Assembly: GCA_020849825.1 (NCBI GenBank)
Contig: JADZFP010000597.1
Location: 1-18,416 of the forward strand
Length of the DNA: 18,416 nt
Source of the DNA: Saprospiraceae bacterium
Lineage (GTDB): Bacteria; Bacteroidota; Bacteroidia; Chitinophagales; Saprospiraceae
Reading direction: 5' to 3'
Position numbers and translations under genes: made by a program. Under the pieces are notes generated by a model. That model ran no database searches. It was not told where the DNA came from and saw only the letters and a list, made by a program, of their open reading frames with translations. Below, piece after piece: positions 1-7,036 of this stretch. Within the stretch, counting starts at the first letter, position 1. Every line of letters starts with the position of its first letter.

Positions 1-648
1 ATGGGAACTGCTGTTCAAACAATGCCCCGTATCGGCGACCTGGCTCCCGACTTCGAATCTATGACGACGACGGGCAAACTCCGTTTTTCAGACTACGCGA
101 AAGGCTCCTGGACCATCCTCTTTTCCCATCCGGCAGATTTTACCCCGGTATGTACAACAGAGATGTCGGGCTTTGCCCTGGAAAAAGACTTCTTCGCTGC
201 ACATAAAACCAAACTGATCGGACTCAGTATCGACAGTATCCACGCACACATCGCATGGGTACAGAACGTGCGGGAAAAAACCGGCGTGCTGTTCGAGTTC
301 CCGATCATCGCCGACCTCGATATGTCGGTCGCCAAATCGTATGGCATGTTGCAGCCCGGCGAAAGCGAAACCGCTGCCGTTCGCGCCGTGTTTTTCATTG
401 ATCCGAACTTCAAGATTCGACTGATCATGTACTACCCGCTCAACGTGGGCCGCAACATGGAAGAAATCAAACGTGTGTTGGTAGCGCTGCAAACCGCCGA
501 CGAGCACAAGTGCGCGCTTCCGCTGAACTGGAAACCGGGCGAAAAAGCCATCGTGCCGCCGCCCAAAACACTCGACGAACTGGATACGCGCCTGAAAAGC
601 AATTACGAAATGGTCGACTTTTACCTGGCCAAACGCGATCTGAACTAA
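1..648 (+). CDS. Peroxiredoxin, Prx6 (1-Cys-like) family
   Basis: A thiol peroxidase that reduces hydrogen peroxide and organic hydroperoxides, expected in the cytoplasm because no signal peptide is visible. The 215-residue protein has the peroxidatic motif HPADFTPVCTTE with the active Cys at residue 51 and Thr48 in the usual Thr-x-x-Cys arrangement. The conserved catalytic Arg is at about 128 (AAVRAVFFIDP). The long C-terminal arm with NWKPGEKAIVPPP (177-189) is typical of the Prx6/archaeal-like subgroup rather than AhpC. A second Cys at 171, just before that arm, could act as a resolving residue; this is inference. The ATG is the first base of the window, so upstream signals cannot be seen; Met8 is an alternative start. 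A strong terminator follows at 676-708. Its nearness to sulfur-oxidation-type genes may reflect defence against oxidants or reactive sulfur. Confidence 0.93.
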   Translation: MGTAVQTMPRIGDLAPDFESMTTTGKLRFSDYAKGSWTILFSHPADFTPVCTTEMSGFALEKDFFAAHKTKLIGLSIDSIHAHIAWVQNVREKTGVLFEFPIIADLDMSVAKSYGMLQPGESETAAVRAVFFIDPNFKIRLIMYYPLNVGRNMEEIKRVLVALQTADEHKCALPLNWKPGEKAIVPPPKTLDELDTRLKSNYEMVDFYLAKRDLN

Positions 649-675
649 GAATTCATCTGGAGTTGTTTTTTGATG

Positions 676-710
676 AGAGGCCGTCCTGGCGTACAGGATG
701 GCCTCTTTCA
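676..710 (+). terminator. Rho-independent terminator after the peroxiredoxin gene
   Basis: Arms AGAGGCCGTCCTG (676-688) and CAGGATGGCCTCT (694-706) pair over 13 positions with one G-T wobble. The loop is 5 nt and a short T run follows at 706-708. It lies 27 nt after the peroxiredoxin stop. It isolates that gene from the SQR remnant downstream. An apparent reading frame starting at 698 begins inside this hairpin and is therefore not a real gene start. Confidence 0.8.
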
Positions 711-784
711 TTGTATGGTGCACTTTGTGCAAAAGGCTATTGGCAAGACGGAAGTGTGGGTTTCGGGGTATGTGTAAAATCATT

Positions 785-815
785 TTTGTTTTTGCGTGGT
801 GGTTCCGTAATTTAA
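785..815 (+). promoter_or_regulatory. Possible Bacteroidota-type promoter for the SQR remnant
   Basis: TTTG at 785-788 is followed by a 19-nt spacer and TAATTTAA at 808-815. This resembles the Bacteroidota vegetative promoter (TTTG at -33, TAnnTTTG at -7, spacer 19-21), matching the -33 box fully and the -7 box partly. It would start transcription about 95 nt before the ATG at 918. This is a sequence match only; AT-rich stretches give such matches by chance. Confidence 0.3.
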
Positions 816-917
816 TTTTATTATCCCCGAAAAACACCATTAGCCCGGTGAAAAGTGCAAAGTTCGGTTTGATCCCCGGGAAGACCTTTGTGATCAAAAC
901 TAAGCTGACGCACAAGT

Positions 918-1174
918 ATGAAAAATCACTACCAAATTGTCATTATCGGCGCGTGATGAACGGTCAGCAACCCAGCGCCCAATACCTGGGTTATACTTCG
1001 TGCCCGCTGGTGACGGGATACGGCAAACTGGTGCTCGCCGAATTCGACTACAACAACACGCCGATGGAAACTTTTCCCTTCGATCAGTCGAAGGAACGCT
1101 GGACGATGTACCAATTGAAAAAACAAGTTTTGCCTCGCATGTACTGGTCTGCGATCCTCAAAGGACTTGCCTGA
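918..1174 (+). pseudogene. Sulfide:quinone oxidoreductase (SQR) with its middle deleted
   Basis: Two ends of one SQR gene are fused. Frame 918 encodes [12 protein letters not shown] and then hits TGA at 954-956. It reads as the start of the N-terminal FAD-binding strand, cut just where the glycine motif should continue. From 953 a second frame encodes [10 protein letters not shown], then [16 protein letters not shown] and [12 protein letters not shown], ending LKGLA with TGA at 1172-1174. That is the conserved C-terminus of SQR, closely like human SQOR, including the catalytic Cys of the SCPLV motif and the C-terminal membrane-binding segment. A typical SQR is 400-450 residues; here only 12 N-terminal and about 73 C-terminal codons remain, out of frame with each other. 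So roughly 330 codons, including the NAD(P)-like domain and the other catalytic Cys, are gone. A promoter-like sequence lies upstream and a strong terminator follows. The intact enzyme would pass sulfide electrons to quinone; this copy cannot. Confidence 0.85.
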
Positions 1175-1202
1175 CATGCGACCAATAGCGACATTTTCTG
1201 TG

Positions 1203-1236
1203 AAGCGCCTGTTAATGCGACAGGCGCTTTTTCTTT
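1203..1236 (+). terminator. Rho-independent terminator after the SQR remnant
   Basis: A perfect 10-bp stem, AAGCGCCTGT (1203-1212) with ACAGGCGCTT (1220-1229), has a 7-nt loop and a following T-rich tail (TTTTTCTTT). It sits 28 nt after the SQR stop codon. It separates the remnant from the cytochrome gene, so the cytochrome needs its own promoter. Confidence 0.88.
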
Positions 1237-1253
1237 GCGTGAGAAATGTCACG

Positions 1254-1282
1254 TTGCATTAGCAGCCATTGGCCAAACTTTG
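1254..1282 (+). promoter_or_regulatory. Possible promoter of the cytochrome/SoxB-like pair
   Basis: TTG at 1254-1256 is followed by an 18-nt spacer and AAACTTTG at 1275-1282, which matches most of the Bacteroidota TAnnTTTG box. The predicted transcript would start about 30-35 nt before the ATG at 1323 and right at the inverted repeat 1284-1307. A promoter is required somewhere in 1237-1322 because a terminator ends at about 1236. The exact assignment is weak. Confidence 0.3.
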
Positions 1283-1283
1283 T

Positions 1284-1307
1284 ATCAGAAAAAAATGATT
1301 TTCTGAT
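1284..1307 (+). promoter_or_regulatory. Perfect 9-bp inverted repeat upstream of the cytochrome gene
   Basis: ATCAGAAAA (1284-1292) and TTTTCTGAT (1299-1307) are exact inverted copies with a 6-nt spacer, 15 nt before the ATG at 1323. It may be an operator for a dimeric regulator or a small 5' leader hairpin. It is AT-rich, so chance is possible. It has no T-tail, so a terminator is unlikely. Confidence 0.4.
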
Positions 1308-1322
1308 TTAGCCTTTTGTTTT

Positions 1323-2486
1323 ATGGGAGTCAACTCATTGTATTATCCTGTTTTTTGGTTGGTTGTCGGGGCAATGGTGGTCGGTGTTCTGGTGGTTTCG
1401 GGAAGTGTGGCCTATCTGCAGCAGAAGATCGCGCAGCACCCGCAGGAGCGGTTTTCCGTCTCCCGGCAATTGTTGTTTCTCAATCGTTTGCGGGTGGTGA
1501 TTCGAATGCTGGCGATATTGCTCGTGGTAATGGGCACGGTGCTTTGGTGGTCGTCGCGTGAGAAAAGCGCCCGACTGGCAGCGGAAACACGTGCCCGGTA
1601 TATGCCCGTATACGACCCGACCGCGTTGTGGAAAGTGCCCGACCCATACCTTTTGCAAACGGACCCGCACAGCGACTTGATCGCCTACGGCCGCGACCTG
1701 ATCGCGCATACCCAGGATTATTACGGCCCGAACGGCATGGTAAAACCGGGTTCGATCAACAACCTGAATTGTCAAAGTTGCCACCTCGACGCGGGCGCCA
1801 AACCTTTTGGCAACAATTATTTTGCCGTCAACAGCACTTACCCGCAGATGCGCGCACGCTCCGGATCGATGGAAACCATCCCGAAACGCATCAACGATTG
1901 TTTTCAACGCAGCCTCAACGGTCAGGCCATCGACACCTCCGGGCGCGAAATGCGCGCCATTATTGCCTACATGGAGTGGCTGGGCACTGGCGTACCAAAA
2001 GGGGAAAAACCCAAAGGCGCCGGCCTTGTGGAAGTGCCATTTCTCAACCGTGCTGCCGACCCCGACCGCGGGAAATTCGTTTATCAAACCCAATGCGCCT
2101 CCTGCCACGGCGCCAACGGTCAGGGGCTGCCCATGCCCGATAGCCCGCGCGATTACCCTCCATTGTGGGGCGATAACAGCTACAACCAGGGAGCGGGCCT
2201 CTTCCGCCTTTCCAGGCTGGCCGGATACGTGAAAGCTAATATGCCATTTGGCGCAAGCCACGAAAACCCGCAGCTGAGCGACGAAGAAGCCTGGGATGTC
2301 GCAGCATTTATCAATGCGCAACCACGCCCGCCCCACCCTTTCCTCTCGACAGACTGGCCGGAAATCGGCAAGAAGCCATACGATCATCCTTTCGGGCCTT
2401 ATAAAGACACATTCCCCGAGATTCAACACAAATTCGGGCCATTTCAGCCTATCATCGCATTTCAAAAACAAAACCAGAAAAAATAA
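1323..2486 (+). CDS. Membrane-anchored diheme cytochrome c, TsdA-like (thiosulfate dehydrogenase family)
   Basis: A 387-residue c-type cytochrome expected on the periplasmic face of the inner membrane. Two hydrophobic segments (about 8-30 and 59-76) anchor it. The first haem site is C150-Q-S-C153-H154 and the second C258-A-S-C261-H262. Between them RINDCFQRSLNG (189-200) resembles the TsdA/SoxA-type motif in which Cys (here 193) is the unusual distal ligand of haem 1. Near the second haem, KANMPFG puts Met307 (with Lys304 close by) in place as the likely distal ligand. Known TsdA oxidises thiosulfate to tetrathionate or runs the reverse reaction. The A. vinosum type enzyme is soluble, so the double membrane anchor is notable and suggests electron delivery to the membrane chain. 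The stop overlaps the next start as TAATG, so it is co-translated with the SoxB-like gene. A general respiratory diheme cytochrome c is the alternative. Confidence 0.8.
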   Translation: MGVNSLYYPVFWLVVGAMVVGVLVVSGSVAYLQQKIAQHPQERFSVSRQLLFLNRLRVVIRMLAILLVVMGTVLWWSSREKSARLAAETRARYMPVYDPTALWKVPDPYLLQTDPHSDLIAYGRDLIAHTQDYYGPNGMVKPGSINNLNCQSCHLDAGAKPFGNNYFAVNSTYPQMRARSGSMETIPKRINDCFQRSLNGQAIDTSGREMRAIIAYMEWLGTGVPKGEKPKGAGLVEVPFLNRAADPDRGKFVYQTQCASCHGANGQGLPMPDSPRDYPPLWGDNSYNQGAGLFRLSRLAGYVKANMPFGASHENPQLSDEEAWDVAAFINAQPRPPHPFLSTDWPEIGKKPYDHPFGPYKDTFPEIQHKFGPFQPIIAFQKQNQKK

Positions 2487-4183
2487 TGCCCTCCTCACGT
2501 CGTAAATTTCTCCGCCAGTCGCTGCTTACCGGACTGGGCGCAGGACTGACGCCTCTGGCCGGTACTGCCGTTGCTTCCACCATTGCGGAGTCCGCGCAGG
2601 CGCCTCCGCAGGAAATGGAAACGCCGCCCGCCAGCGGTACGCTGACTATTCTTCAAACCACCGATGTCCATTGCCAGATTCACCCACACGACGAGATGTT
2701 TTGGGAAAACGGCGGCATGGTATTCCGGCAAACAGCAGGTTACGCCCAGCTGGCCACTCTGTTCGATCAGGTGCGCAAAAAGAACCCAAACACCTTTATT
2801 GTGGATACGGGCGATATGTTTCAAGGGAGTGAATTGTCGGTAAAAACCACCGGCAAAGCCATTTCTCCGATCCTCGACAGCCTGGGCTACGACCTTTATT
2901 TGCCGGGCAACTGGGAAGTGGTTTATTACAAAAAAGCCATGCAATCGCTGTTAGGTGGTCTGGAAGCCCCCAAAGTGTGCGCCAATATGTTTCACGATGC
3001 CGGTGACGGCAAAAAGGGTGAGCTGATCTTTCCGCCGTACTTCACCTGGTCGCGACTGGGCGTTAAAGTCGGCTTTTTAGGATACACCGACCCCTTGGTG
3101 CCCCTGCGCCAGTCGCCCAATTATTCGAAGGGAATTATTTACACCAAACCGGAGGAAAACCTGGCCTACTACATCAAAGTACTGCGGGAGCAGGAGCAAT
3201 GCGATTTTGTCATTTTACTCTCTCACCTGGGCCTGTCACAGCAAATCGCGCTGGCCAATATGCCGGAATGCGAGGGCGTCGACTATATTTTCGGCGGCGA
3301 TACGCATGAGCGCGTGCGCACACCCATTGCCTGCAAGTACGCCAAAGTGGTGGAGCCGGGGGCCTTCGGCTCTTTTGTCGGCAGGCTCAATCTGACGGTG
3401 GAAAACGGGAAAATAACCTCGAACTCCTACGAATTGATGGAAGTGGATGCCCGTAAGTATAAACCGAAAAAGGCGGTCAGCAAACTTGTCGACGAACTGG
3501 AAGCGCCCTTCGTACAGGATATTGAAAAGGTGGTCGGGTACAGCACAGTGCCGCTCTACCGCTATTTCGTAGTCGAAAATACCATCGATACCCTGATACT
3601 CGACGCGCTGGCGTGGAAGATCAAGGTAGATATCGTGCTGTCCAACGGATTCCGTTTTTGTCCGCCGCGCAGTACAAAAAACAAAGACGGCCTGATTCCG
3701 ATCACCGAGGGCTACATTTACGACATGCTGCCCGTCGACGCCACGGTACGCACCGCCAAAGCCAGCGGCGAACAAATCCTCAACTGGCTGGAAAAAGAAC
3801 TGAACAACGTCTTTGCCAAAGATGCCTCCAAACGTTTCGGGGGATGGGTCGTGAAATTCCGCGGCATGGAAGTGAAGTTCTACGCCTTTGCCGAGCAAGG
3901 CAAACGGGTAAAAAGCGTCACCGTAGCCGGCCAGCCGCTCGATCCGGCTCGTATTTACACCCTGGCCGCCTGTGAGCGCGACGGCGATCCGGAGACGATG
4001 CTTTGCCGGATTCCGAATGTTCGCGACGGCAAAAACATGCCTTACACGCTTCATCCCGTGTTGAAAGAATACCTGGCAGCCAACTCGCCGGTAACGCCTA
4101 CACCACCGGGGGCGGCCGTGGTACTCGATGCGCCGCAGACTTTGCTGACGCAGGTTTCGGGAGTCAATTACGAATTCCGCTGA
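2486..4183 (+). CDS. SoxB-like / 5'-nucleotidase superfamily metallohydrolase, Tat-exported
   Basis: A 565-residue periplasmic enzyme. SSRRKFLRQ followed by a hydrophobic stretch (residues 3-30) is a Tat signal, implying folding and metal loading before export. The calcineurin-like domain shows TTDVH (Asp60, His62), DTGD (Asp110), GNWE (Asn142, Trp143), LLSHLG (His247) and GGDTHE (Asp272, His274). The C-terminal domain carries LSNGFRF (386-391) and a substrate-pocket region around 400-470. Trp where 5'-nucleotidases have the catalytic His (GNHE/D), plus the NGFR element, points to SoxB, the thiosulfohydrolase that hydrolyses sulfate from SoxY-bound sulfane. The GDTH motif differs from the usual GHTH, so one metal ligand is changed. 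No soxY, soxZ, soxA or soxX is visible. Its start overlaps the cytochrome stop by one base. A nucleotidase-like phosphohydrolase remains possible; the family is certain, the substrate is not. Confidence 0.78.
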   Translation: MPSSRRKFLRQSLLTGLGAGLTPLAGTAVASTIAESAQAPPQEMETPPASGTLTILQTTDVHCQIHPHDEMFWENGGMVFRQTAGYAQLATLFDQVRKKNPNTFIVDTGDMFQGSELSVKTTGKAISPILDSLGYDLYLPGNWEVVYYKKAMQSLLGGLEAPKVCANMFHDAGDGKKGELIFPPYFTWSRLGVKVGFLGYTDPLVPLRQSPNYSKGIIYTKPEENLAYYIKVLREQEQCDFVILLSHLGLSQQIALANMPECEGVDYIFGGDTHERVRTPIACKYAKVVEPGAFGSFVGRLNLTVENGKITSNSYELMEVDARKYKPKKAVSKLVDELEAPFVQDIEKVVGYSTVPLYRYFVVENTIDTLILDALAWKIKVDIVLSNGFRFCPPRSTKNKDGLIPITEGYIYDMLPVDATVRTAKASGEQILNWLEKELNNVFAKDASKRFGGWVVKFRGMEVKFYAFAEQGKRVKSVTVAGQPLDPARIYTLAACERDGDPETMLCRIPNVRDGKNMPYTLHPVLKEYLAANSPVTPTPPGAAVVLDAPQTLLTQVSGVNYEFR

Positions 4184-4188
4184 TCGGA

Positions 4189-4230
4189 AAAATCGCGCCT
4201 CGTGATTAATGTCACAGGCGCGATTTTCAT
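4189..4230 (+). terminator. Strong hairpin terminator after the SoxB-like gene
   Basis: Arms AAAATCGCGCCT (4189-4200) and AGGCGCGATTTT (4216-4227) pair perfectly over 12 bp. An inner GTGA/TCAC stem (4202-4205 with 4212-4215) extends the helix. A-run and T-run flanks allow action on both strands. It starts 5 nt after the stop codon at 4183. Confidence 0.9.
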
Positions 4231-4254
4231 TCCGGGCGAACTTTGCAGCGTATT

Positions 4255-5127
4255 ATGGAAACGTATTGGCAAACATTCAAAACCAGTTTTACCGGCTATG
4301 CCGGATACCTGTGGCAAACGGTGCTCAATCCGCACTGGGGCAACTATTTTTATTGGCTGATCGCGCTTTCAGCCCTGGTTTATATACTGGAATTGTTGTT
4401 CCCCTGGCGAAAAAACCAGAAGGCGATCCGGGAAGATTTCTGGCTCGATACCTTCTACATGTTTTTCAACTTTTTCCTGTTCGGTCTGATCGGCTATGCT
4501 GCTTTGTCGGACGTTGTGGTCAAAGCGTTCAACCAGTTTTTGGGTAGCGCCTTCGGTATTCGCAATCTGGTTGCGATCAATGTCGCCAGCCTGCCCTACT
4601 GGGTTCAATTGTTGATTTTGTTTCTGGTACGCGATTTTATTCAGTGGAATGTACATCGCTTGCTGCACCGCGTTCCATGGTTGTGGGAGGTGCATAAAGT
4701 GCATCATTCTGTCCGGGAAATGGGGTATGCCGCACACCTGAGGTACCACTTTATGGAAACCGTGGTGTACCGGAGCATCGAATATTTGCCGCTGGCCATG
4801 ATCGGTTTTGGCATCCAGGATTTTATTCTGGTGCACCTGTTCACCATACTCATCGGCCACCTCAACCACGCCAATATTTACCTGCCCCTGGGGCCCTTGA
4901 AATACATATTTAATAACCCGCAGATGCACATCTGGCACCACGCAAAAGACATTCCAAAGGGAAGTTACGGCGTCAATTACGGCATCTCTCTTTCGTTGTG
5001 GGATTACCTGTTTCGTACCGATTGGATGCCCGGCAACGGCCGCGACATCAAACTCGGTTTTGACGAAGTGGATGAATATCCCCACGGCTTTTTTGCTCAA
5101 ATGCTCAAACCCTTCCGCCGAAAATGA
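4255..5127 (+). CDS. Sterol desaturase / fatty acid hydroxylase family membrane protein
   Basis: An integral membrane di-iron oxygenase of the family that hydroxylates or desaturates lipids such as sterols, fatty acyl chains or carotenoids; the substrate is unknown. The protein is 290 residues from ATG 4255. A TTG 12 nt upstream is in frame but unlikely. It has four or more hydrophobic segments and the family's His clusters: HRLLH (134-138), HKVHH (147-151), HLNH (202-205) and HIWHH (225-229), numbered from ATG 4255. The start lies only 27 nt after the preceding terminator hairpin, so its promoter must overlap it; GAACTTTG at 4238-4245 is a possible -7 box with a very short leader. Its stop overlaps the next start (ATGA), so the two are translated together. 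Confidence 0.9.
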   Translation: METYWQTFKTSFTGYAGYLWQTVLNPHWGNYFYWLIALSALVYILELLFPWRKNQKAIREDFWLDTFYMFFNFFLFGLIGYAALSDVVVKAFNQFLGSAFGIRNLVAINVASLPYWVQLLILFLVRDFIQWNVHRLLHRVPWLWEVHKVHHSVREMGYAAHLRYHFMETVVYRSIEYLPLAMIGFGIQDFILVHLFTILIGHLNHANIYLPLGPLKYIFNNPQMHIWHHAKDIPKGSYGVNYGISLSLWDYLFRTDWMPGNGRDIKLGFDEVDEYPHGFFAQMLKPFRRK

Positions 5128-5348
5128 AACCCTGGAACGACTGGAAATTTGTCCTGCTGGCCTGCCTGACCCTCGGCATGGCGCCCTTCGCGCCCGAACC
5201 GCATGTTTTGGGCAAGATACGCTGGGTGGCTGGCGGCGCCATCGGTATGCAACCGATGGATTGGTTCGATCTCGTGATGCACGGGACACCCTGGGTTTTG
5301 CTGATCCGGGTGTTGATTCTTCATTTGGCAGGCCGTTTGAAAACGTAG
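5124..5348 (+). CDS. Small membrane protein, partner of the desaturase gene
   Basis: A 74-residue protein that starts inside the stop codon of the desaturase gene (ATGA overlap). It has two hydrophobic segments, at about residues 8-22 and 54-70. Between them is a patterned loop with PEPHVLGKIRWVAGGAIGM and MDWFDLVMHGTPW. The Gly-rich and Asp/His-containing residues look conserved rather than random. I recall similar short proteins downstream of sterol desaturases in other Bacteroidota, but cannot confirm this here. The overlap implies tight co-expression. It may be an accessory subunit or stabilising partner; function is unknown. Confidence 0.72.
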   Translation: MKPWNDWKFVLLACLTLGMAPFAPEPHVLGKIRWVAGGAIGMQPMDWFDLVMHGTPWVLLIRVLILHLAGRLKT

Positions 5349-5390
5349 TGAAAGGGAACTGCGGGGCGATTCTTAACCAAATTCTTATCC

Positions 5391-7019
5391 ATGATGAACC
5401 CGCGTTTTTTATTAACCAGCCTTCTGGCCACTGCGATGATGTTGTGGCCTCCGAGTGCATTTTTTGCACAAAATACCGATTTCAGCATCGCCCTCGAAAA
5501 GATAGACGTTTCCAACTTGCCTGGTTTTCAGTCGGCAGCCGTCGCGCATTTCGACAATAAAATCATCATTCTGGGCGGCCGAACCGATGGCTTGCACCGG
5601 CGTCAGCCCTTCGCTTCTTTTCTGCCCGACGGCAATAACACCAACCTGATTTTGCTGACCCCATCAACAGGGGCGTTCAGCATACTCCCGCTCACGGGGC
5701 TGAGCACCGCGCAGCAGGAGCAGCTGCAATCCACCAATATCCAATTTTGTCAGTACGGCCCGTGGTTGTATCTCACCGGCGGATATGGCTATAGTGCGAC
5801 GCTGGGCGACCACACCACGCATCCCTTGCTGACGGTTGTTCGCCTCGACAGTCTGTTGTGGGCTATCGACAACAATACCGACATTTCCCCCTGGTTCCGC
5901 TCGGTCAGCGACCCGCAATTTGCCGTCACGGGCGGGCAGTTGGTTCGGCAAGGCGAAGTGTTTTATTTAGCTGGCGGGCACCGGTTTGAGGGGCGGTACA
6001 ACCCGATGAACCACCCGACATTTGAACAAACGTATACAAATGCCATCCGTCGGTTTACCGTTGCATTGAACGACGACGCCCCTTCCGTCGCTTTTTTGCC
6101 TGCATGGACCGACGAGGCCAATTTGCAACGCCGCGATTACAACCTTGCCCCGCAGGTGTTTCCCACCGACGGGCATCTGGGGTTTACCATGTTTTCCGGG
6201 GTGTTTACCCCCGTCAGCGAATTGCCCTATCTGAATTCCGTCGATTTTGACAGCAGCGGCTATGCCGTAAACAATACTTTCCAGCATCGGCTCAACCAGT
6301 ACCACTGCGCTAAAATCGCTTTGTACGACGCGCCGGCCAATCGTATGCACACAGTTTTTTTAGGCGGTATCGCTCAGTTCTTTTTCAATAGCCAGGGACA
6401 GTTGATTCAGGACGACAACGTGCCTTTCGTGCGCACCATCGGCCGGGTGACCCGGTTTCCCGATGGGAGCGTGCTGGAAGAGAAAATCGGTGACATGCCG
6501 GGTTTTCTGGGCGCGGGCGCCGAGTTTATACCCTTGAGTAATTTGCCGCTTGTTGCCGGCGCCGATATTCTCAGCGTCGATCAATTTGTCGGCGACAGTA
6601 CGTTGGTAGGATACCTCATCGGCGGTATCGAAAGCGATTTGCCAAATGTATTTTTCAGCAGCCCCGAGACCCAAAGCCGGGCGCATGCCGCTTTGTACAA
6701 AGTCTGGTACAAACCCGAACAAACCCAGGTCGGCATTTCCGCTCCGCCCCTGGTTTCGCCTTGTTTGAAGGTACGGCTCACGCCAAATCCGGCTCAAAAC
6801 ACCGTCCGGCTGAGTTTTACGCTGGATCGCCCTGCCCTGACGAGTGTTTTGCTTCAAACGCCAGCGTCACAAACGATTGTGATGGAAGACATGGGTACGC
6901 TGGCTGCCGGGGAGCATCACGTTGAATTCCGGCTCGACAATTTCCCCAACGGTATTTACCCGGTAACTTTGATTGCCAATCAGTTTGTGGAAACCTTGAA
7001 TCTGGTGATTTCACGCTAA
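5391..7019 (+). CDS. Secreted Kelch-like beta-propeller with T9SS C-terminal sorting domain
   Basis: A 542-residue exported protein. Residues 1-26 are a Sec signal peptide ending near FFAQ. Several Kelch-like blades follow, with motifs such as NKIIILGGRTDG, WLYLTGGYGY, EVFYLAGGHRFEG, TVFLGGIA and VGYLIGGIE. These read as hydrophobic strand plus GG repeats of a propeller covering about residues 40-445. The last 78 residues (465-542) start with TPNPAQNTVRLSF and end FVETLNLVIS-R, fitting a type A T9SS sorting domain. It is therefore expected to cross the outer membrane and be attached or released. Start may be Met1 or Met2 (ATGATG at 5391). The next gene follows after 17 nt with no terminator, suggesting one transcript. 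No catalytic motif is seen; the role may be binding or structural. Confidence 0.85.
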   Translation: MMNPRFLLTSLLATAMMLWPPSAFFAQNTDFSIALEKIDVSNLPGFQSAAVAHFDNKIIILGGRTDGLHRRQPFASFLPDGNNTNLILLTPSTGAFSILPLTGLSTAQQEQLQSTNIQFCQYGPWLYLTGGYGYSATLGDHTTHPLLTVVRLDSLLWAIDNNTDISPWFRSVSDPQFAVTGGQLVRQGEVFYLAGGHRFEGRYNPMNHPTFEQTYTNAIRRFTVALNDDAPSVAFLPAWTDEANLQRRDYNLAPQVFPTDGHLGFTMFSGVFTPVSELPYLNSVDFDSSGYAVNNTFQHRLNQYHCAKIALYDAPANRMHTVFLGGIAQFFFNSQGQLIQDDNVPFVRTIGRVTRFPDGSVLEEKIGDMPGFLGAGAEFIPLSNLPLVAGADILSVDQFVGDSTLVGYLIGGIESDLPNVFFSSPETQSRAHAALYKVWYKPEQTQVGISAPPLVSPCLKVRLTPNPAQNTVRLSFTLDRPALTSVLLQTPASQTIVMEDMGTLAAGEHHVEFRLDNFPNGIYPVTLIANQFVETLNLVISR

Positions 7020-7036
7020 AATCAACTTCAGTTTTT

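Noticed and set aside
88..915. Long minus-strand frame opposite the peroxiredoxin
   Set aside because: It is a shadow of the recognised peroxiredoxin gene and runs through the terminator; no family features.
698..1174. A 158-residue plus-strand frame as a complete gene
   Set aside because: Its start lies inside a terminator hairpin and the first ~85 residues look random; only the end (from 953) is real SQR sequence.
1335..2498. A 387-residue minus-strand frame opposite the cytochrome gene
   Set aside because: Exact shadow of a gene with two haem motifs; the translation has no recognisable domain.
3236..4054. Minus-strand frame opposite the SoxB-like gene
   Set aside because: Shadow of a clear metallohydrolase; no domain or start signals.
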